Shown here: one piece after another, positions 7,398-15,371 of the stretch
Layout of the letters: each line of letters starts with the position of its first letter
How positions within the stretch are numbered: position 1 is the first letter of the stretch
NCBI GenBank assembly: GCA_035308525.1
Contig: DATGGM010000188.1
Location: 1-64,000 of the forward strand
Source: Bog-159 sp035308525
GTDB taxonomy: Bacteria; Acidobacteriota; Terriglobia; Bryobacterales; Bryobacteraceae
DNA length: 64,000 nucleotides
Reading direction: 5' to 3'
Translations under genes and position numbers: made by a program
The notes under the pieces: model-generated
What the model was told of the DNA's origin: nothing
What the model saw: only the letters and a program-made list of their open reading frames with translations
The model's database searches: none

Positions 7398-8905
7398 TTT
7401 CCTGCTCCGATTCTTTCAAAACGTAATGCTCCGGCGCGATAGTCGATGGTCATTTTCATCTGCCACAGGACGGGCATGCCGAGTATTCCGGCGAAACTCA
7501 CGCCCTTGGCGTCGGCCAGGCCCTCCAGGCTGGTGGCCAACAGATCCGAATTATCCTGGCGGAAACCGGCGAATATCAGCGACACTTTAGCGGCGCGGGA
7601 GACCTGGTCCAGGCGTCCCTGGAGGCCGGTTAACCCGCTGTTGTAATCCCGGCGGACCTTGGTGGATTCCTGCGCCGCCCCACTGTCGATCAGGTTCGCA
7701 GTCCATCCGGAATCGACTACAAAGAGTTGCGGCGGGCGCTGGTTGATGGAAGTTTCCACCGCCAGGATGTGGCCGAAACGAAACATGCGCGCGAAGCCCG
7801 CGGGGAGGGGATCCTGCGCATCCAAAGCCTGGTCGCCGGGCTGCCCGTCCGAGTATGGCGACAGTATGAGTCTGGGCTTCTGAAAGTCGACCGTGACTTG
7901 AAACTGGCGGAAGACATCCGCGCCGATCAAGCCATCGTAATCGGGATCATCCGCGGCCTTGGAAGCTTCCACCGGGAAGTCGGCGAAGCGGATATCGCCG
8001 ACGCTTACGGAAGACGCCAGATAAGCGAAGGCTTCTTGCGGTTTCCTGTCGCCGAGGCCCTTGAATTCGGCGCTCTCGCCGCTGAGGGATTCCAGGCCAG
8101 CCTTTTCGGCGGCCTTGGTCGAAAGAGAGATGCCCCCCGCGCCGGTATCCAGCATCAGCCGCACCGCGTGCGCATCATTGAATCGTACGCGCAAGCCAAC
8201 CGCGTAGACATGCCGGCCGACTCCGATCGGGACCAACTGGACGTCGTAGCTCCGATAGGGACTCACCAGCCGGCGCAGCTTGCGGCCGCCGGCCGCCTTA
8301 TCCGACGCGATGTGAGCGCGCAGGGATACGGCTTCGCGGCTGGAGGGGTCGTACAGAGCCAGGGCGCGCTCCAGGGCGGCGATGTGTTCCGCGCCTTGCA
8401 AAGAGCTAGCCCACTCGACCATCAGGCGCGGATCGGATGGGGCGGCGCGCCAGGCCTGGGCGGCAAGAGCCTGGCCGGTTTTGAATTTCGAAACAGCGTT
8501 GTAGATGGAGGCCAGGCCGCTGGGTGCATAGGCGTAGTGCGCATCGATCTCGCGGGCCTTGCGAAAATACGCTTCGGCATGCGGCAAGTCGCCCCGCCGG
8601 TACGCCGCCAAGCCGGCAGCCGTTTGCCCTTCGGCGGAGTCCGGAGCATGCCTCAGGCCATCCTCGGCGGCGGCATAAGCTTCGGGTGCGCGGCGAGCGC
8701 CGATCAACGCGCGCACGCTTCCGTAATAGCCGGCTCCCCAGGCGGGATCACTGTGCAGCAATGCGGAGTAGAGCTCGGCCGCCCGATCGTATCGCGCCGC
8801 GAAGAGTTCCCCGGCAGCGTCTTTCGCGGCGGATCCGGAGGAGGCATCCTCCGCATGGAGAGCGAACGGCGCGAGTATCAGAAGCGCGAAGTGGCGCGGC
8901 TGCAT
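7394..8905 (-). CDS. Secreted TPR protein with retropepsin-like aspartyl protease domain
   Basis: A 503-residue exported protein from the ATG at 8905, which gives a direct signal peptide (MQPRHF to ALHAE). Residues ~25-215 are TPR-like helical repeats (AAELYSALLHSDPAWGAGYYG, AEAYFRKAREID). The rest is a two-lobed pepsin-like or paired-retropepsin region. The first Asp motif is LDTGAGG (about residue 255) and the second is VVDSG (about residue 400), so both catalytic aspartates are present. The substrate is unknown. It probably acts in the periplasm with the thioredoxin-domain protein that overlaps its stop codon. Confidence 0.75.
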   Translation of the reverse strand: MQPRHFALLILAPFALHAEDASSGSAAKDAAGELFAARYDRAAELYSALLHSDPAWGAGYYGSVRALIGARRAPEAYAAAEDGLRHAPDSAEGQTAAGLAAYRRGDLPHAEAYFRKAREIDAHYAYAPSGLASIYNAVSKFKTGQALAAQAWRAAPSDPRLMVEWASSLQGAEHIAALERALALYDPSSREAVSLRAHIASDKAAGGRKLRRLVSPYRSYDVQLVPIGVGRHVYAVGLRVRFNDAHAVRLMLDTGAGGISLSTKAAEKAGLESLSGESAEFKGLGDRKPQEAFAYLASSVSVGDIRFADFPVEASKAADDPDYDGLIGADVFRQFQVTVDFQKPRLILSPYSDGQPGDQALDAQDPLPAGFARMFRFGHILAVETSINQRPPQLFVVDSGWTANLIDSGAAQESTKVRRDYNSGLTGLQGRLDQVSRAAKVSLIFAGFRQDNSDLLATSLEGLADAKGVSFAGILGMPVLWQMKMTIDYRAGALRFERIGAGK

Positions 8906-8979
8906 GCTCGAACTCAGTATCTCGCCATCGCCGGAGCGAGTCAATCAAGCGGCACAAGCCGGACGAAGACTATCGTGAT

Positions 8980-9597
8980 TCAGCTCGCGGCCCATCTGCG
9001 CTCCAGCCAACCCAGCGCGCCATCCGCGGCCAGCGCGATGCACGCGGCGGGGACGGCGCCCGCCAGGATCTGCGCGGAATCCACCGAAGCGATGCCGCGA
9101 AAGATGAAGACGCCCAGGCCTCCGCCGCCGATAGCGGCCGCGATAGTCGCGGTGCCGATGGTAGTGACGGTGGCCACGCGGATGCCGGCCAGAATGGTGC
9201 GGGCGGACAGGGGCATCTCCACGCGCCACAGAATCTGGGGCCCGGTCATCCCCATGGCCACGGCCGATTCGCGCACGGCCGCATCCACACCCAGGATGCC
9301 CGCCAGCGTATTACGCAGGATGGGCAGCAGCGCGTACAGCACCAGAGCCACGATGGCGGTGCGTTTCCCGATGCCGCCGATCAGCGGCACGGGGATCAGG
9401 AAGCCGAACAGCGCCAGGCTGGGGATGGTCTGCATGATGTTGGCGAATCCGACCATCCAAGGGCGCCAGGCGGGGCGGCGCGTAATCAGAATCCCGGCGG
9501 GGACCGCGATGGCGGTGGCGATGGCCATGGCGACCAGCACCAGCGTGAGATGCTCGACGGTCAGTTGCCCGATCTCGCCGGCCAGGCCGGAATTCAT
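8980..9597 (-). CDS. Betaine-type ABC transporter permease (OpuC/EgtU transmembrane-domain-like)
   Basis: A 205-residue inner-membrane permease with about five to six helices. It has the BPD-type EAA-like loop (AVRESAVAMGMTGPQILWRVEMPL, residues ~108-131) that contacts the ATPase, and the OpuC-family start (LVAMAIATAIAVPAGILITRR). Substrates in this family are quaternary amines such as glycine betaine, choline, carnitine or ergothioneine. OpuB/OpuC systems use a separate binding protein and EgtU-type permeases carry one fused at the C-terminus. Neither is present here: the chain ends ...GWLERRWAAS. It overlaps the ATPase gene by 4 bases and closes the egtB-egtD operon. Confidence 0.8.
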   Translation of the reverse strand: MNSGLAGEIGQLTVEHLTLVLVAMAIATAIAVPAGILITRRPAWRPWMVGFANIMQTIPSLALFGFLIPVPLIGGIGKRTAIVALVLYALLPILRNTLAGILGVDAAVRESAVAMGMTGPQILWRVEMPLSARTILAGIRVATVTTIGTATIAAAIGGGGLGVFIFRGIASVDSAQILAGAVPAACIALAADGALGWLERRWAAS

Positions 9598-10340
9598 GGC
9601 GCGTCCGCCCGCCAATCGAGGCAATCGAGGAAAGCCCGCGCCTCCTTGCCGAGGGATTCCTGGAACTCTTGCGGCGTGGCCACCAATTCGAGCATGCCGT
9701 CGCGCAGCAGGGCGATACGGGTGGCCAGCATCAAGGCCTCGCGCACATCGTGCGTGACGAAGATGGCGGTCTTGCCGAGGTCGCGCCGTAAAGCCAGAAA
9801 CTGCTTTTGCAGATCGAGGCGGGTGACCGGGTCCACCGCGCCGAAGGGCTCGTCGAAGAGCAGCACGGTGGGATCGGCGGCCAGGGCGCGCGCCACGCCG
9901 ACGCGCTGGCGCTGACCTCCGGATAGCTGCCGCGGATAGCGCGCGGCGAACACCGCCGGGTCGAGGCCGACTTCGCGGAGCAGCGTGTCCACGCGCGCGC
10001 GGATGCGCGGGCCGTCCCAATTCTCCAGGCGCGGCACCAGGCCTACATTCTGCGCGACGGTGTAATGCGGGAACAATCCGATTTCCTGAATAACGTAGCC
10101 GATGCGGCGCTTCAGGCGCACGGGGTCCCACGCAGTGGTGGAGCGGCCATCCACCAGCACCTCGCCGGCGCTGGGAGAAAGGAGACCGTTGACCATTTTG
10201 AGGGCGGTGGTTTTGCCCGATCCGCTGCGGCCCAGCAGCACGAGCGTCTCGCCCGCCTCCACCGGCAGGGTCAGGCTCTTCAGGATTTCGCGCGGGCCGA
10301 TGCGGTACGAGGCGGCGCGAAACTCGACGACGGCGCTCAC
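9594..10340 (-). CDS. Betaine-type ABC transporter ATP-binding protein (OpuCA/EgtV-like)
   Basis: A 248-residue ABC ATPase with Walker A GRSGSGKTT (residues ~37-45), signature LSGGQRQR (~138), Walker B VLLFDEP (~158) and the H-loop THD (~194). The sequence after Walker A (ALKMVNGLLSPSAGEVLVDG) and the 'VIQEIGLFPHYTV' Q-loop are typical of the glycine-betaine/choline ProV-OpuCA group. The C-terminal CBS domains of osmoregulated members are missing, as in EgtV-like proteins. The start is GTG and overlaps the egtD stop as GTGA (10337-10340). Translational coupling to egtD suggests a substrate related to ergothioneine or hercynine. Confidence 0.85.
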   Translation of the reverse strand: MSAVVEFRAASYRIGPREILKSLTLPVEAGETLVLLGRSGSGKTTALKMVNGLLSPSAGEVLVDGRSTTAWDPVRLKRRIGYVIQEIGLFPHYTVAQNVGLVPRLENWDGPRIRARVDTLLREVGLDPAVFAARYPRQLSGGQRQRVGVARALAADPTVLLFDEPFGAVDPVTRLDLQKQFLALRRDLGKTAIFVTHDVREALMLATRIALLRDGMLELVATPQEFQESLGKEARAFLDCLDWRADAP

Positions 10341-11266
10341 GCGATCAGCAGGCTTTCGGCGAACGGCCAGTCTTCATCGGTCCACTGCGCGGCGCACTCG
10401 AAGCCCGCCGCGGCGGCCATCTCGCCGATCTCGCCGGCCTGGAACTTGTGGCAGGACTCGGTCCAGATAGTCTCATCCTCCAGGAACTCGCATTCCAAAC
10501 CGGCGGCGCGAATGAAGGCGGTCTGGGGCGCCAGCGAGCGCAGGTGCATTTCGACGCGGCGCTGGTAGGGGTTCCAGCGGGCTTCGTGGGCGAAGCGCTT
10601 GAGCACGAAGTCGGCATCCAGCTCGCGGTTGATGCGCGCCAGCAGATTCAGATTGAAGGCGGCGGTTACGCCGGCCGGGTCGTCGTAAGCCAGGAGCATG
10701 CCGGGCAAAGGCTTGATCAGGTCCGCGCCCAGCAGCAAGGCGTCGCCGGGCATGAGGCAGGCGCGGATGTCGCGTAAAAAATCCTGCGCGGCGGCGCGTT
10801 CGAAATTGCCGATGGTGCTGCCCAGGAACAGGACCAGCATGGCCTGGCCGGACCGCCGCCGGCACACCGCCTGGCGCAGGCCATTCAAGTACGTTTCTTC
10901 GATGGGATGCACTTCGGCGAAGGCCGCCAGCTCCCGCGCGCAATGGGCCAGCGCCGACCGCGACAGATCGATCGGATAGTAAGCAATCGGGCCGCCGGCG
11001 GCCAGCGCTTCCAGGACGAAGCGGGTCTTCGTGCCGGTCCCGCTGCCCAGCTCCGCGACCACGGCGGGCGCATGCAGATAGCCGCCGAGCTCAGTCGCGA
11101 GACGTCGGACCAGGCGCGCATCGGCGCGCGTCAGGCCATATTCGGGCAGGAGCGTGATGACTTCGAACAAGGCGCTGCCCACCTCATCGTAGAAATACTC
11201 GCAGGATAGGTACTTTTGCCCGGACTGTCCTAGACCTGCGCGTACGTCGCGAGCGAAGGGGAGCAT
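10337..11266 (-). CDS. egtD: L-histidine N-alpha-methyltransferase EgtD
   Basis: A SAM-dependent methyltransferase that trimethylates histidine to hercynine, the first step of ergothioneine synthesis. It shows RDVRAGL at the N-terminus, the family-specific YFYDEVGSALFEVITLLPEY block, the SAM loop ELGSGTGTKT (about residue 76), YYPIDLSRSAL, and a LFLGSTIGNF segment, all as in mycobacterial EgtD. The length of ~309 residues is normal. The ATG at 11266 follows the egtB stop by 7 bases. A TTG at 11284, overlapping egtB by 11 bases, would add six residues and cannot be excluded. The gene lies between egtB and the ABC ATPase in one operon. Confidence 0.92.
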   Translation of the reverse strand: MLPFARDVRAGLGQSGQKYLSCEYFYDEVGSALFEVITLLPEYGLTRADARLVRRLATELGGYLHAPAVVAELGSGTGTKTRFVLEALAAGGPIAYYPIDLSRSALAHCARELAAFAEVHPIEETYLNGLRQAVCRRRSGQAMLVLFLGSTIGNFERAAAQDFLRDIRACLMPGDALLLGADLIKPLPGMLLAYDDPAGVTAAFNLNLLARINRELDADFVLKRFAHEARWNPYQRRVEMHLRSLAPQTAFIRAAGLECEFLEDETIWTESCHKFQAGEIGEMAAAAGFECAAQWTDEDWPFAESLLIA

Positions 11267-11273
11267 AGGCGGG

Positions 11274-12437
11274 TTAGTTTTCAACCAGGCGGAAAGTGGC
11301 GTAGACGTACGGATACGCCGGACGGAACCAGTTACGGAAGCTGTCGCGCAACAGACGCCGGGCGGTAAGGGGCGAGCCGCCTTTCAGGACATAGTGCTGG
11401 CGGTCGAAGAAGTTGGCGGAATAACCCGGATAAAAAGAGAATGGCTGGAAACCCGCGAATGGCTCGAAAAGCGTCGAGGTCCACTCCCATCCGTTGCCGA
11501 CCATTTGCGCGACGCCCCAGCGGTTGGGCGACGATGCGGTGACGGGGACTGGGTCCCAGCCTTGAAAGTCGACATTCTCGCCGGCGAAGTGGTCGTGAGC
11601 GCCATGGTAAGCCGCGCGATGAAACTGCGCTTCCGTGGGCAGCGACGCACCCTTCCAGCGCGCGTAGGTTTGGGCCTGCTCCTGCGTGACATACACGGGC
11701 CAATCGAGCGGCAGGCGAATGTCGGCGAACATTCCGTGGTAGAACCATTCGCCGGCGCGGCAGGTCCAGAAATGCGGCGCGGAGGCGCCCTGATTCACGA
11801 ATTCCAGATACTCGCCGTTGGTCACCTTGTGTTGGCTGATGGCGAAGGCGGGAACATCCACCTGGTGCTGATCGAATTCGTTGTCCCAGCCGAAGCCATC
11901 GTTCCGCCGGCGGCCCAGAGTCACGGAGCCGGCGGCGATCTCCACCATGCGGCTCTGCGGCGGAGCGCCGGACTTCGTCACGAAGTGTTCATGCGCCTTG
12001 CGATCGAAAGGCAGATGATGCAGCATGTAGGCGAAAGTTTCGGCGTGCATCAAGCGATGCTCGACGGCCACGTGCATCAGTTGTGCGGGGGCGTGGGCGA
12101 TGGCCTTATCGAGCTGGCGGCGAACCTCCGCGTTGTAATCGCGCACTTCGGCTTCGGCGGGCCAATCGGCCGGCTGATCGGTTGGCAGATCGGTCGAATC
12201 CGGGTCGATGCCGAACGAAAACAGCCGGTCGAAGCCGGGGTGAAATGCGGGCTTGTCGAGAACCGGGGCCAGCAGGTTCCAATCGAACGCTTCCAGATGT
12301 CCGAGATAGAAGATGATGCGATTGCGCTCCGGGATGGGCCGGTCGTAAAGCGCATCCGGCTTGACCAGGTCAAAAAGGCTGTCGGTCCGCGCGCGCGCTT
12401 GTGAGAGAGCTTGAGACAGTTCCGTGGTCGGCGCCAT
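11274..12437 (-). CDS. egtB: Hercynine oxygenase EgtB (ergothioneine sulfoxide synthase)
   Basis: A 387-residue non-heme iron enzyme that joins hercynine to cysteine or gamma-glutamylcysteine with O2. An N-terminal DinB-like domain supplies the iron ligands: H47 (FYLGHLEAFDW) and the HRLMHAE motif at residues 127-133. From about residue 160 a formylglycine-generating-enzyme/sulfatase-modifying fold follows (GWDNEFDQHQVDVPAF, WEWTSTLFEPFAGF, LKGGSPLT). The ATG at 12437 has a TAAAGT hexamer 7 bases upstream and no Shine-Dalgarno. Neither egtC nor egtE is adjacent, so the sulfoxide lyase and any amidohydrolase must be elsewhere or replaced. Confidence 0.9.
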   Translation of the reverse strand: MAPTTELSQALSQARARTDSLFDLVKPDALYDRPIPERNRIIFYLGHLEAFDWNLLAPVLDKPAFHPGFDRLFSFGIDPDSTDLPTDQPADWPAEAEVRDYNAEVRRQLDKAIAHAPAQLMHVAVEHRLMHAETFAYMLHHLPFDRKAHEHFVTKSGAPPQSRMVEIAAGSVTLGRRRNDGFGWDNEFDQHQVDVPAFAISQHKVTNGEYLEFVNQGASAPHFWTCRAGEWFYHGMFADIRLPLDWPVYVTQEQAQTYARWKGASLPTEAQFHRAAYHGAHDHFAGENVDFQGWDPVPVTASSPNRWGVAQMVGNGWEWTSTLFEPFAGFQPFSFYPGYSANFFDRQHYVLKGGSPLTARRLLRDSFRNWFRPAYPYVYATFRLVEN

Positions 12438-12444
12438 ACTGGCT

Positions 12445-12450
12445 ACTTTA
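12445..12450 (-). promoter_or_regulatory. -10 element (TAAAGT) of the egtB operon, possibly leaderless
   Basis: On the minus strand TAAAGT ends 7 bases before the egtB ATG at 12437. There is no ribosome site between them and no good -35 box. Confidence 0.4.
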
Positions 12451-12516
12451 GCAAAACCGGGAGAAAGGGCCGGATAGGCGGAAGAGCGGAAAATCACACT
12501 CGCGGAGCGCGCTGCT

Positions 12517-13122
12517 TCAGGCTTCCTGTTCCAGAGTTTCGAGCCAGCCGTCCAGCTCGCCGCTGCCTTCGGCGCGGGCATGCAGCAGCATGGCGCCGTG
12601 CTCGTATCCTTTATCAAAGGCGCGCAAGTTCAGGTCACGGAAGCTCTCCGGAACGGAGCTGGCCACGGCCTGGCGCAGCGCATCCGGATCGAGCAGCGCG
12701 GTGACGGCCCCAAAGAATCCGACCACCACGATATTCAGCACCATTTTGCGGCCCAGTTCCTCGGCCAGGCGGGTGGCCGGCACGCTATACACGCGGATGC
12801 CGCTGGGAACTCCGTTGACGCGCACCAGGTCGCGCTCGACGATCAACGTGCCGCCGGGCTTCAGCTCCGGCACGAAGCGGGTGTAAGCTTCCTGTGAGAG
12901 GACTACCAGCACTTCCGGCTGGGTCACGTACGGATAAGAGATGGGTTCGGGGGACAGCACCACCGCGGCGCTGGACGATCCGCCGCGCGCCTCCGGGCCG
13001 AAGTTCTGGGTCATGGTGGCGAATGCGCCCTGATAGATGGACGCGGCTTTACCAATCACCGTGGCCGCCAGGATTACGCCCTGGCCGCCGAAACCCGCGA
13101 TACGGACTTCGGTCAAACGCAT
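12517..13122 (-). CDS. korC: 2-oxoacid:ferredoxin oxidoreductase, gamma subunit (KorC)
   Basis: A 201-residue gamma domain, recognised by the start EVRIAGFGGQGVILAATVIGKAA, the block MTQNFGPEARGGSSSAAVVLS, and YPYVTQPEVLVVLSQEAY. The enzyme decarboxylates a 2-oxoacid, most probably 2-oxoglutarate by the subunit set and order, to its acyl-CoA while reducing ferredoxin. The gene overlaps korB by 10 bases at its start (13113-13122) and is the last of four overlapping subunit genes. Confidence 0.85.
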   Translation of the reverse strand: MRLTEVRIAGFGGQGVILAATVIGKAASIYQGAFATMTQNFGPEARGGSSSAAVVLSPEPISYPYVTQPEVLVVLSQEAYTRFVPELKPGGTLIVERDLVRVNGVPSGIRVYSVPATRLAEELGRKMVLNIVVVGFFGAVTALLDPDALRQAVASSVPESFRDLNLRAFDKGYEHGAMLLHARAEGSGELDGWLETLEQEA

Positions 13123-13970
13123 ACCGGCTCCTGATAACGATCGCCCAACTGCCCGGTGAATTGCTGGCGCATCAGCTCCATATAATCGGGCCGGTCGCGA
13201 TCCACGAACTTACCGACCACGATGTCGCCCTGCATGGAGAGCCCCGTTTCGCTGGTCGGCGCGCCGTGCCGGATCTTGCTGGCCGCCTTGTAATACTTCA
13301 TGGTTTCCAGAGCATCGCCCAGCTTGTTGCGCCGCTGATATAGCGTGGGGCAAGGCGAAAGCACTTCGATGAAGCAGAAGCCTTTCTTGTTTAGGACCTC
13401 GACCATGGAGCGGGTGAGCTGCTTGACGTGATAGGCGGTCCAGCGCGCCACGTAGGAAGCTCCAGCCGATTCGGCGAGCTGCGCCAGGTTGAAAGACGGT
13501 TCAAAAACGCCATAGGGCGCGGTGGAAGTGATGGCGTGGCTGGGAGTAGTCGGCGCGGACTGTCCGCCGGTCATGGCGTAGATCATGTTATTGACGCAGA
13601 TTACCTTCAGATCGATGTTGCGGCGCGCGGCGTGGATCAGGTGATTGCCGCCGATGGCCGACAGGTCGCCATCGCCCGCGTACACCACCACCTGCATACC
13701 CGGATTGGCCAGCTTCAGGCCGGTCGCAAACGGAATCGCGCGGCCGTGCGTGGTATGAAACGAATCGAGGCGCGTGTATCCGGCCACGCGGCCGGTGCAT
13801 CCGATCCCCGACACCACCGCGACCTTGTCGAGGTCCGCCTTGGATTCGAGCAGCGCGCGCGTGAAGCAGTTGACGGTGGTGCCGATCCCGCAGCCCGGAC
13901 ACCAGATGTGCGGCATGCGGTCCATGCGCAGGAACGGCTCGACGGGGTTTTGAATGGTGACGGTGTTCAT
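13113..13970 (-). CDS. korB: 2-oxoacid:ferredoxin oxidoreductase, beta subunit (KorB, thiamine-diphosphate binding)
   Basis: A 285-residue beta subunit that binds thiamine diphosphate. The WCPGCGIGTTVNCF motif near residue 23 and the GDGDLSAIGGNH...VNNMIYAMTGGQ region (about residues 90-130) form the TPP/Mg site. The sequence VVSGIGCTGRVAGY is also typical. The ATG at 13970 overlaps the korA stop as ATGA. This family lacks the cysteine cluster of pyruvate:ferredoxin oxidoreductase beta chains beyond WCPGC, which supports the 2-oxoglutarate/2-oxoisovalerate type, though the exact substrate is inferred. Confidence 0.88.
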   Translation of the reverse strand: MNTVTIQNPVEPFLRMDRMPHIWCPGCGIGTTVNCFTRALLESKADLDKVAVVSGIGCTGRVAGYTRLDSFHTTHGRAIPFATGLKLANPGMQVVVYAGDGDLSAIGGNHLIHAARRNIDLKVICVNNMIYAMTGGQSAPTTPSHAITSTAPYGVFEPSFNLAQLAESAGASYVARWTAYHVKQLTRSMVEVLNKKGFCFIEVLSPCPTLYQRRNKLGDALETMKYYKAASKIRHGAPTSETGLSMQGDIVVGKFVDRDRPDYMELMRQQFTGQLGDRYQEPVCV

Positions 13971-15124
13971 CGGGCGGCCTCCAGGATGGCGGCTAAGATT
14001 TGCTCGGGTTGATGCACGCTGCCGCCCGCATGAGACACGGGGATCACGCGGCGGGCATGGCCGATGACACGCTCTACTTCGTGAACCATCTGGCCCAAAT
14101 TCAACTCCGGCACCACGAAGGCCCGTGCGGCGCGGGTGCGCTCCACCAGCGGACCGGCCGGGAAAGGCCAAGCGGTAACCAGGCGGAACTTTCCCGCGCG
14201 CACGCCTTGTTCGCGCGCCAGCCGCAGCGCCTTCTCCGCCACGCGCGACGTGATCCCGTACGACACCACCACCACTTCGGCGTCCTCCAATCCTTCGGCT
14301 TCGAACAAGGCTTCCTCGGCGGCTACCTTCTCAGTCTTTGAAACCAGGCGGCGCACCAGGCGATCCTGAACTTCCACCGTCATGGCCGGATATCCGCGCT
14401 GGTCGTGCGTCAAACCGGTTATATGGAAACGATAGCCTTCCCCGGCATGCGCCATCTCGGGGACCTGGTCCGCCATCGGCTCGTAAGGCTTGTAATCCTC
14501 GGGGGCGCGGCTGGTGTGGCGGCGCGGATAGATCTCGATATCGGCTGCGTCGGGGATCACTACCTTTTCGGTCATGTGTCCCACGCACTCATCCATCATG
14601 ACGAACACCGGCTGGCGGTACTGCTCGGCGAGGTTGAAAGCCTTAATGGTGAGATCGAAGCATTCCTGCGGCGAGTTGGGGCACAGCGCCAGCACGCCGT
14701 AATCGCCATGCGAACCCCAGCGCGCCTGCATCATGTCGGCCTGCGCGGGCAGCGTGGGCAGGCCGGTCGAAGGTCCGCCGCGCTGCACATTCACGAACAC
14801 GCAAGGAGTTTCGGTCATGGCGGCGTAGCCGATGTGCTCCATCATGAGCGAGAAGCCCGGACCGGAGGTGACCGTGAAAGCCTTGGCCCCGCCCCACACC
14901 GCGCCTTGAATGGCGATCGACGCAGCCAGTTCGTCCTCCATCTGGATGAAGGTGCCCCCTACCGTCGGGATGCGGGCCGCAAAGCGTTCCACCACTTCGG
15001 TAGAGGGTGTTATGGGATAACCTGCGGCAAATCGCGCACCGGCCGCCAGAGCACCCTCGCAACAGGCGTGGTCCCCATCCAGAAAGTGGGTGCCCGTAAG
15101 TACCCCCTTTGGATCAGGATGCAT
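13967..15124 (-). CDS. korA: 2-oxoacid:ferredoxin oxidoreductase, alpha subunit (KorA)
   Basis: A 385-residue alpha subunit. Key blocks are GYPITPSTEVVERFA (residues ~34-48), IQMEDELAASIAIQGAVWGG (~59), the TSGPGFSLMMEHIGYAAMTE segment, and VQRGGPSTGLPTLPAQADMMQARWGSHGD, which is diagnostic of KorA/VorB. It pairs with KorB to bind substrate and CoA. Its start overlaps the ferredoxin-subunit stop by 11 bases (15114-15124), and its stop overlaps korB. The enzyme supplies reduced ferredoxin and links the TCA cycle to low-potential electron carriers. Confidence 0.9.
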   Translation of the reverse strand: MHPDPKGVLTGTHFLDGDHACCEGALAAGARFAAGYPITPSTEVVERFAARIPTVGGTFIQMEDELAASIAIQGAVWGGAKAFTVTSGPGFSLMMEHIGYAAMTETPCVFVNVQRGGPSTGLPTLPAQADMMQARWGSHGDYGVLALCPNSPQECFDLTIKAFNLAEQYRQPVFVMMDECVGHMTEKVVIPDAADIEIYPRRHTSRAPEDYKPYEPMADQVPEMAHAGEGYRFHITGLTHDQRGYPAMTVEVQDRLVRRLVSKTEKVAAEEALFEAEGLEDAEVVVVSYGITSRVAEKALRLAREQGVRAGKFRLVTAWPFPAGPLVERTRAARAFVVPELNLGQMVHEVERVIGHARRVIPVSHAGGSVHQPEQILAAILEAAR

Positions 15125-15332
15125 GGCGAGACCCGTAGATTGCGAAATCCGGACAATAGAGCCCGCAAAGGTCGCAACCGCTACATTTTTCAGCAGCTAC
15201 GACGTGAGGTGGGTGATATCCCTTAGAATTAAACGCCGAAGAGAGCGATAGTACGTGAGTGGGGCAAAACTCGACACAGAAACCGCAGCCCTTACAGCGC
15301 TCGATGGTGATGAAGACTGAGCCTTTGGCCAT
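15114..15332 (-). CDS. korD: 2-oxoacid:ferredoxin oxidoreductase, delta (2[4Fe-4S] ferredoxin) subunit
   Basis: A 72-residue ferredoxin-like subunit with two CxxCxxCxxxC[P] clusters: CKGCGFCVEFCP (residues ~13-24) and CSGCDLCGLYCP (~50-61). It passes electrons from the TPP site of KorB to external ferredoxin. It is the first gene of the korDABC operon. The promoter would lie in the 39-base gap after ribokinase (15333-15371) or the operon may be read through from ribokinase and DUF507, which are on the same strand. Confidence 0.88.
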   Translation of the reverse strand: MAKGSVFITIERCKGCGFCVEFCPTHVLSLSSAFNSKGYHPPHVVAAEKCSGCDLCGLYCPDFAIYGSRHAS

Positions 15333-15371
15333 TCGGGCGTAAGGCGGAGCACGCCAAGGGCCACGCAGGAT

